Source: Microcystis aeruginosa FD4 | GTDB lineage: Bacteria; Cyanobacteriota; Cyanobacteriia; Cyanobacteriales; Microcystaceae | Length of the DNA stretch: 64,000 nucleotides | Reading direction: 5' to 3' | Assembly: GCF_009792235.1 (NCBI RefSeq) | Contig: NZ_CP046973.1 | Coordinates: 1,364,001 to 1,428,000 of the forward strand | Part shown: piece by piece, positions 16,464 through 26,255 of the stretch | Layout of the letters: the number at the start of each line of letters is the position of its first letter | Numbering within the stretch: the stretch's first letter is position 1 | The notes under the pieces: generated by a model | Database searches by the model: none | What the model saw: the letters and a program-made list of their open reading frames with translations, nothing else | What the model was told of the DNA's origin: nothing | Position numbers and translations under genes: made by a program

Positions 16464-17939
16464 ATGGATATTCGATCGACTGACACCTCGCTCCTTACTT
16501 GGACAGGAGATACTTTAGCCCTAGGGTTACCAGAAGGAGCCATCGAGATTGCAGGAGAATTGGCAGAATTAAACGATAAATTGGGGGGAAACCTAGGGGA
16601 TCTCATCTCCGAGACGGAATTCGAGGGAAAATTAGGCAGCAGTGCGGCGACTCGTCTAGGTGGTGGTGGTCCGATTCGCAAATTAATCCTGGTGGGATTA
16701 GGAAAAACTACTGATTTCGACCTGCAAACCCTGCGTCTAGCGGCCGCTGCCATCGCTCGTCTGGCCAAACAACAAAAAAGCCAAGCTCTGGCCATCAGTT
16801 TACCGGTAGTTGGCGATCGATCCGCTACTGCGGTCGCAATCACGGAAGGGCTGCTGCTGGCCACTCATCAGGATACCCGCTTCAAGTCCACTAAGGAGGA
16901 AAAAGGAGCCAAATTAGAAACCGTCGAGTTATTGGGTTTAGGAGAGCAAGCATCAGCGATCGCCAAAGCCGAGCAAATCTGTTCTGGAGTGATTCTGGCC
17001 AGAGAATTAGTCAATGCTCCCGCTAACACCGTCACCCCCCTAACCATGGCAGCAACTGCCGAGCAAATTGCCGCCGAATACGGATTAAGTCTCAAAATTC
17101 TAGAACAGGAAGAATGCGAAAGCTTGGGAATGGGAGCCTTCTTAGGAGTGGCCAAAGCCTCGGATATTCCCCCAAAATTCCTTCATTTAATCTATAAACC
17201 CCAAGGAACCCCGAAACGTAAACTAGCAATCGTCGGCAAAAGTTTAACCTTTGATTCCGGCGGTTTGAATATTAAAGGGGCCGGCAGCGGCATCGAAACC
17301 ATGAAAATGGATATGGGAGGTGGTGCCGCCACCCTAGGCGCAGCCAAGGCGATCGCCCAATTACGTCCAGAAGTGGAAGTACATTTTATCTGTCCGGCTA
17401 CAGAAAATATGATTAGTGGTCGCGCTATGCACCCCGGGGACATTTTAACCGCTTCTAATGGCAAAACTATTGAAGTCAATAACACCGATGCCGAGGGACG
17501 ATTAACCCTAGCTGATGGCTTGGTTTTTGCGGAAAAATTAGAGGTGGATGCGATCGTGGATCTAGCCACTTTAACCGGGGCCTGTGTCGTCGCTTTGGGG
17601 GACGATATCGCCGGTTTATGGAGCAGCGATGAGAGTCTCGCTGATCAAATCCAAGAGGCCGCTAAATTGGCTGGCGAAAAATTCTGGCCAATGCCTCTAG
17701 AAGAAAAATATTTCGAGGGGATGAAGTCTCAAATTGCCGATATGAAAAACACCGGCCCGCGCCCCGGCGGTTCCATTACAGCCGCTTTATTTTTGAAGCA
17801 ATTCATTAATAATACTCCCTGGCTCCACCTAGATATCGCAGGACCCGTCTGGTCAGATAAGGAAAATGGAGTGAATAATTCTGGGGCCACCGGTTTTCCC
17901 GTCCGCACTCTAGTTAATTGGGTAATGGCCAATAATTAG
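16464..17939 (+). CDS. pepA: Leucyl aminopeptidase (M17)
   Basis: 491 aa, normal length. It removes N-terminal amino acids from peptides using two metal ions. The N-terminal macro-like domain covers residues 1-170. The catalytic domain has VGKSLTFDSGGLNIK with the metal-binding Lys/Asp, MDMGGGAATLGA, and the signature NNTDAEGRLTLADGL near residue 345. Its stop codon TAG (17937-17939) is also the first three bases of MITE copy D, so an insertion at or just after the end of the gene may have set the present stop. The reading frame is otherwise complete. Confidence 0.95.
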   Translation: MDIRSTDTSLLTWTGDTLALGLPEGAIEIAGELAELNDKLGGNLGDLISETEFEGKLGSSAATRLGGGGPIRKLILVGLGKTTDFDLQTLRLAAAAIARLAKQQKSQALAISLPVVGDRSATAVAITEGLLLATHQDTRFKSTKEEKGAKLETVELLGLGEQASAIAKAEQICSGVILARELVNAPANTVTPLTMAATAEQIAAEYGLSLKILEQEECESLGMGAFLGVAKASDIPPKFLHLIYKPQGTPKRKLAIVGKSLTFDSGGLNIKGAGSGIETMKMDMGGGAATLGAAKAIAQLRPEVEVHFICPATENMISGRAMHPGDILTASNGKTIEVNNTDAEGRLTLADGLVFAEKLEVDAIVDLATLTGACVVALGDDIAGLWSSDESLADQIQEAAKLAGEKFWPMPLEEKYFEGMKSQIADMKNTGPRPGGSITAALFLKQFINNTPWLHLDIAGPVWSDKENGVNNSGATGFPVRTLVNWVMANN

Positions 17940-18154
17940 GGTTTGCGGCAAAAAGTTTTTCGGTGGGGGTAGGGTGTGGGGTGTGGGGTGTGGGGTGTGG
18001 GGTTTTACCAGTTTTGAGGTGGCCAATTACCTAATTTTCAGGGAAAAAGTGCCTAAATTTCCCCCCGATCACTGCCATATCCAGTACTTTTTAAGTTCCA
18101 AAAGGTCTAAAAGTCTTACCCAACAAGGTTTTTAGCTTTATTCAGCAAACCCTA
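17937..18154 (+). mobile_element. MITE family 1, copy D, abutting pepA stop
   Basis: Starts tagggtttgcggcaaaaagt and ends ctttattcagcaaaccctaa, a good inverted pair. It contains GGGTGTG heptads. Its first three bases are the pepA stop codon. After it, 18155-18300 holds heptad repeats (ttactgt type) and then the leader of the TPR gene. Confidence 0.88.
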
Positions 18155-18336
18155 ATTAAGTTATCGGTGAGCGGTAAGCGGTATTAGATGAGGAGTATTT
18201 TCACTGATTACTGTTTACTGTTTACTGATCACTGAAAAAGCTCCCCAATCCCTGACCCCTATTCCCCGATAACTGATAACTGCTAGACTAATTGGGTGAT
18301 GCTTGCAAGATTAATAAAACCAGTGTCGAGATTAGA

Positions 18337-19521
18337 ATGCAGGGACTTTTAGGAAAACTTTGGCGCGCGATCAAAAACTTTTTTACCCGACTTTTGGGGG
18401 GACAAGGGGGGAAGGGGAGAGTACAAGCGATCGAATCTGTTCCCCTAACCGATACAGATTACGAGTTTCTCTATATGCAGTTACTCGATGGAGTGGCCCA
18501 CGGTTGGCACGAAGGCAGAATTCTGAAATTTTTTGAGAAATTGGGCGATCGAGGTCGGCAAAAAGATTGGGTAGAATGGTTAGAGCGTTTTGGAACCCGT
18601 CTGCAATCCTCCCCTTCCCTTAATCAACTTCTCGCCACCAGAATGATTCGTTTAGGAGAATTAGCTCGCGCTTTCCCCGGGATTGAACGTATTGGTGAAG
18701 CTTCCTACGAGATCGGTTATCAACTCTACACCAAAGAAACTGTCACTTTAATCTGGGAATACGCCGGCGACGATGAGGCCCCGGGTAGTTATTCCCTGCC
18801 GCAACCCCCAGAAAATCTCTTATATTCGGGTGAAACTAGCGATTTTAACGGTAATGACCCGGAAAATCCCCAATTAGAAACCCTCACCCTCGAGGAATTA
18901 TTTAACCGTCTGCAAAACGATCCTACCCTAGCGGGCCAAATGGCCGAACAATTCGGCATCGAAAATAAGGACGCAGAAAGCATTATTGATAGTCTCATCG
19001 CTCAATTTTCCTCACAGGAAGGCAAAATCCCTGAAACTGCCGAAGATTGGTTTAATCAGGGCTTAGAACAGGCAAATTTAGGCAATTGGTCAAATGCGAT
19101 CGCTGATTGGGAACAGGCCTTGAAGATCGATCCCCAATTAGCCTCGGCCTGGCATAATCGGGGTAGTGCCTTAGCCATGGTCGGTAACTACGAAGAAGCT
19201 TTAAATAGTTATGATCGCGCCCTAGAAATCACCCCCAACGATCACCAAATCATTAACGCTAGAGGCAGCGCCCTATACGGACTGCAACGTTGGCAAGAGG
19301 CTTTAGAATGTTGGCAACAGGTGCTAGAAGCGGAAGATAATTTTTATCAAGCTTGGTACAATCGCGGCAGTACCCTAGAAAATTTAGGCGAAAAAGAAGA
19401 AGCGATCGCCTGTTATCAAAAAGCTTTAGGGATTGCGCCGGATTTTGAGCTTGCCCAAACCCGTCTAGAGGCTTTACTAGGGCAAAAACCGCCCGAAGAC
19501 GACGGTAATCCCCCCGACTGA
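18337..19521 (+). CDS. Tetratricopeptide repeat protein
   Basis: 394 aa from ATG 18337 (MQGLLGKLWRAIKNFFTRLL); a possible TTG start at 18292 would extend it. Residues ~1-220 form an N-terminal domain common in cyanobacterial TPR proteins (DTDYEFLYMQLLDGVAHGWH). Residues ~245-385 contain four TPR units (EDWFNQGLEQANLGNWSNAI; ASAWHNRGSALAMVGNYEEA; IINARGSALYGLQRWQEALE; QAWYNRGSTLENLGEKEEAI). A protein-protein scaffold is expected and the partner is unknown. It is upstream of ftsH in the same direction with a 77 bp gap. Confidence 0.88.
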   Translation: MQGLLGKLWRAIKNFFTRLLGGQGGKGRVQAIESVPLTDTDYEFLYMQLLDGVAHGWHEGRILKFFEKLGDRGRQKDWVEWLERFGTRLQSSPSLNQLLATRMIRLGELARAFPGIERIGEASYEIGYQLYTKETVTLIWEYAGDDEAPGSYSLPQPPENLLYSGETSDFNGNDPENPQLETLTLEELFNRLQNDPTLAGQMAEQFGIENKDAESIIDSLIAQFSSQEGKIPETAEDWFNQGLEQANLGNWSNAIADWEQALKIDPQLASAWHNRGSALAMVGNYEEALNSYDRALEITPNDHQIINARGSALYGLQRWQEALECWQQVLEAEDNFYQAWYNRGSTLENLGEKEEAIACYQKALGIAPDFELAQTRLEALLGQKPPEDDGNPPD

Positions 19522-19598
19522 TTCAATCTGAACTTGAGCAGTCAACAGCCTATAATGAGGGGAGGATAGAGAATAATTTTAATCAATCAGGCCCAGCA

Positions 19599-21476
19599 AT
19601 GAGTATAAAAAGCAAACCTCCTTCACAATCTCGCCTGATCGGTAATGTTTTATTAGCCGTAGGCGGCTTATTTCTGATTGTTAACCTTCTTTTCCCGCAA
19701 TTATTTGGTCCTAGCGTCCCCAAAGTTCCCTATAGTCTTTTTATCGACCAAGTGGAAGATGGTAACGTCGCTAGGGTATCCGTGGGACAGAATGAGATTC
19801 GTTATCAGCTTAAAAACGACCAAGAGGGCAACTACGGACGAATTTTCAGCACTACACCGATTTTTGACCTAGAATTGCCCAAACGTCTAGAAGCCAAGGG
19901 CGTAGAATTCGCCGCCGCACCACCGCCAAAAAATGGCTGGATTGGTAGTGTTCTTAGTTGGGTGATTCCTCCCCTGATTTTTGTTGGTATTTGGCAATTT
20001 TTCCTCGCTCGCAGCGGTGGCGGTGGTCCAGCCGGGGCTTTATCGATTACCAAAAGTCGCGCTAAAGTCTATGTGGAAGGAGATACCACCAAAACCACTT
20101 TTAAAGATGTGGCCGGTGTGGAAGAAGCGAAAACCGAATTGGCCGAAATCGTCGAATTTCTCAAATATCCCCAACGTTACATTCAAATCGGGGCGCGGAT
20201 TCCCAAGGGTGTCCTCTTAGTCGGTCCGCCGGGGACAGGAAAAACCCTGCTGGCAAAAGCAGTAGCGGGAGAAGCGGGAGTTTCTTTTTTTAGTATCTCG
20301 GGTTCGGAATTCGTGGAACTCTTTGTCGGTGCAGGTGCAGCCCGAGTGCGAGATCTGTTTGAACAGGCCAAGAAAAAAGCCCCCTGTATTATTTTTATCG
20401 ATGAATTAGACGCGATCGGTAAATCTCGCGCTAACGGTAATTTTATGGGGGGTAACGATGAACGGGAACAGACTTTAAACCAATTATTGACGGAAATGGA
20501 CGGTTTTAACGCTGGCGATGCGACGGTGATCGTTCTAGCCGCTACTAATCGCCCCGAAACTCTTGATACCGCCCTTTTACGCCCCGGCCGTTTTGATCGT
20601 CAAGTGTTAGTTGATCGCCCCGATCTGGCTGGACGCTTAAAAATCCTCGAAATCTACGCAGGTAAGGTAAAATTAGGATCGGGTGTGGATTTAAAACAGA
20701 TTGCTACCCGTACCCCCGGTTTTGCTGGTGCTGACTTAGCTAATCTAGTCAATGAGGCGGCTTTATTGGCAGCGCGCAATCAACGCAGCACCGTCGCCCA
20801 AGAGGACTTTAATGAGGCAATCGAGCGGGTAGTGGCCGGTTTAGAGAAGAAAAGCCGGGTTCTCTCGGAAAAAGAGAAGAAAATCGTCGCTTATCACGAA
20901 GTTGGTCACGCTCTCGTCGGTGCAGTTATGCCGGGGGGTGGTAAAGTTGCCAAGATTTCGATCGTGCCTCGCGGCATGGCAGCCCTCGGTTATACCCTGC
21001 AAATGCCCACGGAAGACCGTTTCCTTATGGATGATACGGAATTACGCGACCAAATTGCTACTCTTTTAGGTGGTCGGGCTGCCGAAGAAATTGTCTTTGG
21101 TAGTATTACTACTGGGGCCGCTAATGACCTGCAGCGGGCGACGGATTTGGCCGAACGCATGGTGACGACCTATGGTATGAGTAAGACCCTCGGTCCCCTG
21201 GCCTACGAAAAAGGTCAACAGAATAGTTTTCTGGGAGATGGCATGATCAATCCCCGGCGCTTGGTGAGCGATGATACGGCCAAGGCGATCGATAATGAAG
21301 TGAAAGAGATTGTCGAAAATGGTCATCAGCAGGCCCTGGATATTCTCGCTCAAAATCGCGATTTACTCGAAGAAATTGCCCAAGAAATCCTCAGTAAAGA
21401 GGTGATCGAAGGGGAACAATTGCAGGCCCTGCTCGATCGCGTTAAACCCCTTGATCGAGAACCTGTTACTGTTTAG
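19599..21476 (+). CDS. ftsH: ATP-dependent zinc metalloprotease FtsH
   Basis: 625 aa. Two N-terminal membrane segments (residues ~12-30 and ~110-130) flank a periplasmic or lumenal domain. The AAA domain has Walker A GPPGTGKT, Walker B IIFIDELDAIGKSR and the second region of homology ATNRPETLDTALLRPGRFDR. The peptidase domain has HEVGH (YHEVGHALVGAVMPGGG) for zinc. It degrades damaged or unassembled membrane proteins, in cyanobacteria including photosystem II subunits. Cyanobacteria carry several FtsH paralogues; the length and tail suggest an FtsH1/FtsH4-type form, but I cannot fix which. A bidirectional terminator follows. Confidence 0.95.
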   Translation: MSIKSKPPSQSRLIGNVLLAVGGLFLIVNLLFPQLFGPSVPKVPYSLFIDQVEDGNVARVSVGQNEIRYQLKNDQEGNYGRIFSTTPIFDLELPKRLEAKGVEFAAAPPPKNGWIGSVLSWVIPPLIFVGIWQFFLARSGGGGPAGALSITKSRAKVYVEGDTTKTTFKDVAGVEEAKTELAEIVEFLKYPQRYIQIGARIPKGVLLVGPPGTGKTLLAKAVAGEAGVSFFSISGSEFVELFVGAGAARVRDLFEQAKKKAPCIIFIDELDAIGKSRANGNFMGGNDEREQTLNQLLTEMDGFNAGDATVIVLAATNRPETLDTALLRPGRFDRQVLVDRPDLAGRLKILEIYAGKVKLGSGVDLKQIATRTPGFAGADLANLVNEAALLAARNQRSTVAQEDFNEAIERVVAGLEKKSRVLSEKEKKIVAYHEVGHALVGAVMPGGGKVAKISIVPRGMAALGYTLQMPTEDRFLMDDTELRDQIATLLGGRAAEEIVFGSITTGAANDLQRATDLAERMVTTYGMSKTLGPLAYEKGQQNSFLGDGMINPRRLVSDDTAKAIDNEVKEIVENGHQQALDILAQNRDLLEEIAQEILSKEVIEGEQLQALLDRVKPLDREPVTV

Positions 21477-21497
21477 ATTGATTTGATTTTTACCTGA

Positions 21498-21525
21498 CCC
21501 CATCTTTGTTGAAGATGGGGTTTCT
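21498..21525. terminator. Convergent terminator between ftsH and the LysR gene
   Basis: ccccatctt and aagatgggg form a 9 bp stem with a five-base loop, followed by tttctc. It lies between two convergent genes and could act in both directions. Confidence 0.8.
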
Positions 21526-22445
21526 CATCTAGAAATTTTGACCTTTAAGAGGGATTGGGGCTGAATATTGAGGAGATAATCCAGAAAAGTCTTGGCGATC
21601 ACCGATAGTTTTTTATCCTTGGGATAAACCACATACCAATGGCGTTGGATGGGAAAATCTTGCACGTCAAGGATGGTAAATTCCCCATTGGGATGATCTA
21701 AATTTAAGACGTGCTGAGACAGAACTGAAATTCCTAAACCACCAGCGATCGCTTGTTTAATGGCTTCATTATTGCCGATTTCCAAACGCAGAGATACGGT
21801 GATGCCATGGTCGAGAAAAATTTGCTGTACTGCCCGTCTAATTCCCGATCCCATTTCCCGCATAATAAAAGGTTCCCCTTGCAGTCGTTTAATCGGAATT
21901 TTTTTCTGTCCTGCTAGGGGGTGATCTTTGCGGGCAATAACCACGAGGGGATTTTCCAGAAACGGTTGAATCTCCAGGTTTAGCTCTTGGGGGGGTTCGC
22001 TTAAAATATATAGGTCATCAACATTATTGATCATCCTTGTTTCTAGGTCTTGGTGATTGGTCAATTCTAGGGACACATCTACCCCTTGGTACTGTTGACA
22101 AAAAGGACCTAGGATCTGAGGGATTAAATATTGGGCTGTGGATACCGCCGCTAAACGCAGTTTACCCTGTTTAATGCCCTTGATATCGGCGATCGCCATC
22201 TCAAAGTTATCAAGATCCTTGAGGACTGCCTGACAGGTTACTAATAAACTGCGTCCGGCCTCGGTTAAATACAAACGTTTGCCTATCTGTTCAAATAAGG
22301 GTAAACCCACTGATTTAGTCAGTTGTTTCATCTGGGTGGAAACGGTGGGTTGGGTGATCGATAGTTCTTCAGCAGCCCTGGTGAAACTGCCATGACGAGC
22401 GGTTGCTTCAAAGACGATCAGTTGATGTAAAGTGGCGTGAATCAA
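21525..22445 (-). CDS. ccmR2: LysR-family regulator of the carbon-uptake locus (CcmR2-like)
   Basis: 306 aa. The N-terminal winged helix-turn-helix is HGSFTRAAEELSITQPTVST (residues ~18-37). The C-terminal effector-binding domain spans ~90-295, with PFIMREMGSGIRRAVQQIF and AGGLGISVLSQHVL. The fold and place match CbbR/CmpR/CcmR (NdhR) regulators that sense inorganic-carbon status. It is divergent from bicA across a 303 bp gap, the classic LysR layout. In Microcystis a gene called ccmR2 is reported at this position next to bicA/sbtA, which I recall and did not search. It probably controls the bicA-sbtA-sbtB unit. Confidence 0.85.
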   Translation of the reverse strand: MIHATLHQLIVFEATARHGSFTRAAEELSITQPTVSTQMKQLTKSVGLPLFEQIGKRLYLTEAGRSLLVTCQAVLKDLDNFEMAIADIKGIKQGKLRLAAVSTAQYLIPQILGPFCQQYQGVDVSLELTNHQDLETRMINNVDDLYILSEPPQELNLEIQPFLENPLVVIARKDHPLAGQKKIPIKRLQGEPFIMREMGSGIRRAVQQIFLDHGITVSLRLEIGNNEAIKQAIAGGLGISVLSQHVLNLDHPNGEFTILDVQDFPIQRHWYVVYPKDKKLSVIAKTFLDYLLNIQPQSLLKVKISR

Positions 22446-22571
22446 GAGAGGCCTCTAGAGAGCTACACTTCTGTTACTGCCTTGAGGAGCTTTGCTAAAC
22501 AGAAGCAGGAATGGAGGGGAACGAGTGAAAACCTCCCCACCCCGCTTATATCATAGGTTTAAATCAATACT

Positions 22572-22650
22572 TTTGTAAAGATATATCGATTTAAACTCAA
22601 TTTACAAAAATTTGCTTGTCAAGATATCCGTTCTAGTATAGATTTATAAC
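22572..22650 (+). promoter_or_regulatory. Candidate operator/promoter region for bicA
   Basis: The AT-rich intergenic DNA holds an inverted repeat tttgtaaa (22572-22579) / tttacaaa (22601-22608), then TTGTCA at 22616 and TATA-rich sequence at 22637-22650. Spacing of -35 and -10 is not canonical. A LysR-type site between divergent genes is expected here; the exact bases are my guess. Confidence 0.35.
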
Positions 22651-22748
22651 AATCGATCTTTAAAAACCATAAAGTTTTGTCTATCAAGGCTGGTCTGTCA
22701 ACCGCCAGCTTTGTTATGGCCACAAATCCTTTGCTCAGTTGGATTATC

Positions 22749-24449
22749 ATGGAAATAACCAATCGTATTCATTTTGACAATTTGCGGGGCGATATCTTCG
22801 GTGGTCTCACAGCTGCCGTCGTTTCTCTCCCTCTAGCTCTCGCTTTCGGGGTAGCTTCTGGGGCTGGGGCGATCGCTGGCTTGTACGGTGCTGTCTGCGT
22901 GGGTTTTTTTGCTGCCCTTTTTGGTGGCACCCCCACGTTAATTTCGGAACCAACGGGGCCGATGACGGTGGTAATGACGGCGGTTGTGGCCAGTTTAACC
23001 GCTAAAAATCCCGAATTAGGCCTACCCATGGCCTTTACGGTAGTCATGTTAGCGGGCATTTTCCAGATTCTGTTCGGTATCTTCAAAATGGGTAAATACA
23101 TTACCCTGATGCCCTACAGCGTTATTTCTGGCTTTATGTCCGGGATCGGGGTAATCCTGATTATTCTGCAAATTCCGCCGTTTTTAGGGCAAGCCGCTCC
23201 CAAAGGAGGGGTTTTAGGCACAGTGCAGAAAATCCCGGAACTACTCTCTAATATCAATCCCCCTGAAGCCATTCTGGGGGCGATCACCTTGGCGATCATC
23301 TTCCTGATGCCCTCGAAATTCAAGCGTTTTGTCCCCCCTCAGTTATTAGCTTTGGTGATAGGAACTCTTATTTCGCTGTTTTTCTTCCAAGGTGCTGAAA
23401 TTCGCCGGATTGGGGATATTCCCGTGGGTTTACCCACTCTGCAAATGCCCACCTTTAGTGCTGCCCAAATGATCACGATGTTGGTGGATGGGGCAGTTTT
23501 AGGGATGTTGGGTTGTATTGATACCCTATTAACGGCGGTAATTGCCGATAGTTTGACCCGTACCGAACACAAATCGAATAAAGAATTGATCGGTCAAGGT
23601 ATTGGTAACTTAGTATCAGGAATCTGTGGCGGTTTACCCGGTGCAGGGGCCACGATGGGAACTGTCGTCAATATTCAAACCGGTGCGACCACTGCCCTTT
23701 CTGGCATTACTCGCGCTTTAATTTTATTAGTCGTCGTTCTCTGGGCTGCTGGTTTAACTAAGAGTATCCCCATGGCGGTATTAGCGGGGATTGCCCTAAA
23801 AGTGGGGATCGATATTCTCGACTGGAGTTTCCTGAAACGCTCCCACAAGATTTCTCTGAAAGGGACGCTAATCATGTACGGTGTACTGTTATTAACAGTA
23901 TTCGTCGATCTGATCGTTGCTGTGGGTGTGGGGGTCTTTATTGCTAATATTCTCACCATTGATCGCCTCAGTGAACTGCAAGCGCAGGAAGTGAAAACGA
24001 TCACCGATAACGATGACGAGATTCTCCTAAGTCCAGAAGAAAAACGGTTGCTCAACCAAGCTAACGGTCGCATCATCCTATTTTATCTCAGTGGTCCGAT
24101 GATCTTTGGAGTCTCGAAAGCGATCGCCAGGGAACACACAGCCATGAAGGAAGCGGATGTTTTAATCGTGGACTTGAGTGATGTGCCTTTGTTAGGGGTG
24201 ACAGCTTCTTTAGCGATCGAAAATGCTATTAAAGATGCGATCGATAAAGGTTTACAAGTCTTTATCGTTGGTGCCACCAGCAAAATCCAGCATCGTTTGG
24301 AACGTCTCGGCATTTTAGCCCAACTCCCCCCCGATCATGTGCTAATGGACAGAACCATCGCCCTACAACAAGCGGTAACTTTTGTCAAGACCCATCCTCA
24401 CCAAGAACCAGAGGATTTTGAGGTTAATCAAGGGGTTTACCCGACATAA
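22749..24449 (+). CDS. bicA: Sodium-dependent bicarbonate transporter BicA (SulP family)
   Basis: 566 aa from ATG 22749 (MEITNRIHFDNLRGDIFGGL), which matches known BicA starts and length; an upstream in-frame start would add 24 odd residues. The membrane domain (residues ~20-420) carries SulP motifs such as GLYGAVCVGFFAALFGGTPT and ISEPTGPMTVVMTAVVA. The C-terminal STAS domain (~435-555) follows. BicA imports bicarbonate with sodium at high flux but low affinity. The gene is intact here. It is followed after 122 bp by sbtA. Confidence 0.95.
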   Translation: MEITNRIHFDNLRGDIFGGLTAAVVSLPLALAFGVASGAGAIAGLYGAVCVGFFAALFGGTPTLISEPTGPMTVVMTAVVASLTAKNPELGLPMAFTVVMLAGIFQILFGIFKMGKYITLMPYSVISGFMSGIGVILIILQIPPFLGQAAPKGGVLGTVQKIPELLSNINPPEAILGAITLAIIFLMPSKFKRFVPPQLLALVIGTLISLFFFQGAEIRRIGDIPVGLPTLQMPTFSAAQMITMLVDGAVLGMLGCIDTLLTAVIADSLTRTEHKSNKELIGQGIGNLVSGICGGLPGAGATMGTVVNIQTGATTALSGITRALILLVVVLWAAGLTKSIPMAVLAGIALKVGIDILDWSFLKRSHKISLKGTLIMYGVLLLTVFVDLIVAVGVGVFIANILTIDRLSELQAQEVKTITDNDDEILLSPEEKRLLNQANGRIILFYLSGPMIFGVSKAIAREHTAMKEADVLIVDLSDVPLLGVTASLAIENAIKDAIDKGLQVFIVGATSKIQHRLERLGILAQLPPDHVLMDRTIALQQAVTFVKTHPHQEPEDFEVNQGVYPT

Positions 24450-24571
24450 ATTTAACCTCATTGGCAATACGCCTGCTGTTGGGGTGAAGCACCTGACCCT
24501 TATTTTCTTTAACTCTTGAAAGTTCATTTATATTCAATACTCCTCATCAGGGGAGGCCCAAGGAGGTATTC

Positions 24572-25693
24572 ATGGATTTTTTCTCATTGTTTGTCATGGA
24601 CTTTGTTAAGCAGTTGCAGTCCCCAACACTGGCCTTTTTGATTGGTGGGATGATCATTGCTGCTCTCGGAAGTGAATTGGTCATTCCCGAGTCGATTTGT
24701 ACGATCATTGTCTTCATGCTGCTGACCAAAATCGGTCTGACTGGGGGAATTGCCATCCGCAATTCCAACCTGACGGAGATGGTGTTACCCATGATTTTTG
24801 CCGTAATAGTAGGGATTGTTGTGGTCTTCATCGCCCGCTATACCTTGGCCAATCTGCCCAAGGTGAAAGTCGTAGATGCGATCGCGACTGGGGGATTGTT
24901 TGGAGCCGTGAGTGGCTCAACTATGGCCGCCGGTCTGACGGTACTGGAAGAACAAAAGATCCCCTACGAGGCCTGGGCCGGCGCACTCTATCCCTTCATG
25001 GATATCCCGGCACTGGTAACGGCGATCGTGGTGGCTAACATTTATCTTAACAAGAAGAAGCAGAAAGAAGCAGCCTACGACCAGGAGTCTTTTAGCAAGC
25101 AGCCGGTGGCGGCCGGGAATTATTCCGATCAGCAGGATTATCCGGGCAGTCGGCAGGAATATCTCAGCCTACAGCAGCCTACGGATAATCGGGTCAAGAT
25201 TTGGCCGATCATTGAGGAAAGCCTGCGGGGACCTGCCCTATCGGCCATGTTATTAGGTCTGGCTTTGGGCATATTCACCCAGCCGGAAACTGTCTATAAA
25301 AGCTTCTACGATCCCCTCTTTCGCGGCTTGCTTTCCATCTTGATGCTAGTCATGGGGATGGAGGCTTGGTCAAGGGTTGGTGAACTGCGTAAGGTGGCCC
25401 AGTGGTATGTGGTCTATAGCGTCCTAGCACCCTTTGTGCATGGGCTAATCGCCTTCGGTTTCGGCATGATTGCCCACTACGCCACCGGGTTCAGTTGGGG
25501 CGGTGTCGTGGTTCTGGCCGTCATCGCTTCCTCTAGTTCCGACATCTCTGGGCCGCCCACGTTGCGGGCCGGTATCCCCTCGGCTAATCCCTCCGCCTAT
25601 ATAGGCGCGTCCACGGCCATCGGTACGCCCGTAGCGATCGGCTTGTGTATCCCGTTCTTCCTTGGTCTGGCCCAGGCCCTCAGCGGCGGCTAG
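24572..25693 (+). CDS. sbtA: High-affinity sodium-dependent bicarbonate symporter SbtA
   Basis: 373 aa, normal length, with strong AAGGAGG about 8 bp before ATG. There are ten predicted membrane helices in two halves (for example SPTLAFLIGGMIIAALGSEL; AVSGSTMAAGLTVLEEQKIP), with a hydrophilic loop at residues ~165-215. In the second half, VVLAVIASSSSDISGPPTLR and GIPSANPSAYIGASTAIGTP are typical. SbtA is a high-affinity, low-flux bicarbonate importer inhibited by SbtB. It lies between bicA and sbtB in one direction. Confidence 0.96.
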   Translation: MDFFSLFVMDFVKQLQSPTLAFLIGGMIIAALGSELVIPESICTIIVFMLLTKIGLTGGIAIRNSNLTEMVLPMIFAVIVGIVVVFIARYTLANLPKVKVVDAIATGGLFGAVSGSTMAAGLTVLEEQKIPYEAWAGALYPFMDIPALVTAIVVANIYLNKKKQKEAAYDQESFSKQPVAAGNYSDQQDYPGSRQEYLSLQQPTDNRVKIWPIIEESLRGPALSAMLLGLALGIFTQPETVYKSFYDPLFRGLLSILMLVMGMEAWSRVGELRKVAQWYVVYSVLAPFVHGLIAFGFGMIAHYATGFSWGGVVVLAVIASSSSDISGPPTLRAGIPSANPSAYIGASTAIGTPVAIGLCIPFFLGLAQALSGG

Positions 25694-25768
25694 GATTGTG
25701 GTCGGTGGGCGCTCCCTTGACGGGGCCTACCAAACAAATAAATGTACATATTTAAGGAGATAATCAAC

Positions 25769-26107
25769 ATGGCCAAACCAGCCAAAAAGCTCGTCATCGT
25801 CACAGAAAAGATTTTGCTGAAAAAAGTCGCCAAGATCATCGAAGAAGCCGGGGCGAGTGGTTATACGGTGATGGATACTGGCGGTAAAGGCAGTCGCAAC
25901 GTGCGCTCGTCGGGACAACCCCACGTTTCCGAAACCGACACGAATGTCAAGTTCGAGGTGCTTACCCCCGATCGAATTATGGCCCAGAATATTGCCAAGC
26001 AGGTTGCCGATCAGTTTTTCCTCAATTTTGCGGGCATGATCTATCTCTGTGATGCGGAGGTTCTGTACGGACAGAGTTTCTGTGGACCAGAGGGCTGTGA
26101 CATCTAG
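25769..26107 (+). CDS. sbtB: PII-like regulator of SbtA
   Basis: 112 aa from ATG 25769, set by AAGGAGA at 25754-25760; an upstream ATG in frame is weaker. The ferredoxin-like PII fold starts MAKPAKKLVIVTEKILLKKV, with a T-loop region TGGKGSRNVRSSGQ. The C-terminus CGPEGCDI carries the paired cysteines of the redox-responsive R-loop known in SbtB. SbtB binds adenine nucleotides including cAMP and holds SbtA closed when carbon is plentiful or in the dark. It follows sbtA by 75 bp and is followed by a terminator. Confidence 0.95.
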   Translation: MAKPAKKLVIVTEKILLKKVAKIIEEAGASGYTVMDTGGKGSRNVRSSGQPHVSETDTNVKFEVLTPDRIMAQNIAKQVADQFFLNFAGMIYLCDAEVLYGQSFCGPEGCDI

Positions 26108-26149
26108 ATGACACAAGCAGCACAAGCCGGTTCATGACTCCGGCACTCT

Positions 26150-26199
26150 AGGGCCACCGCATCCCCAGCTTGACTGTCCCTGAGCGGTGGCCCTTTTTC
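26150..26199 (+). terminator. Rho-independent terminator after sbtB
   Basis: agggccaccgc (26150-26160) pairs with gcggtggccct (26184-26194), an 11 bp perfect stem followed by a T run. Confidence 0.9.
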
Positions 26200-26255
26200 A
26201 TATCCCCCCAGTTTTTTGACTATCTGAAACCTTTAACCCTCATCCCTTTAAACTG

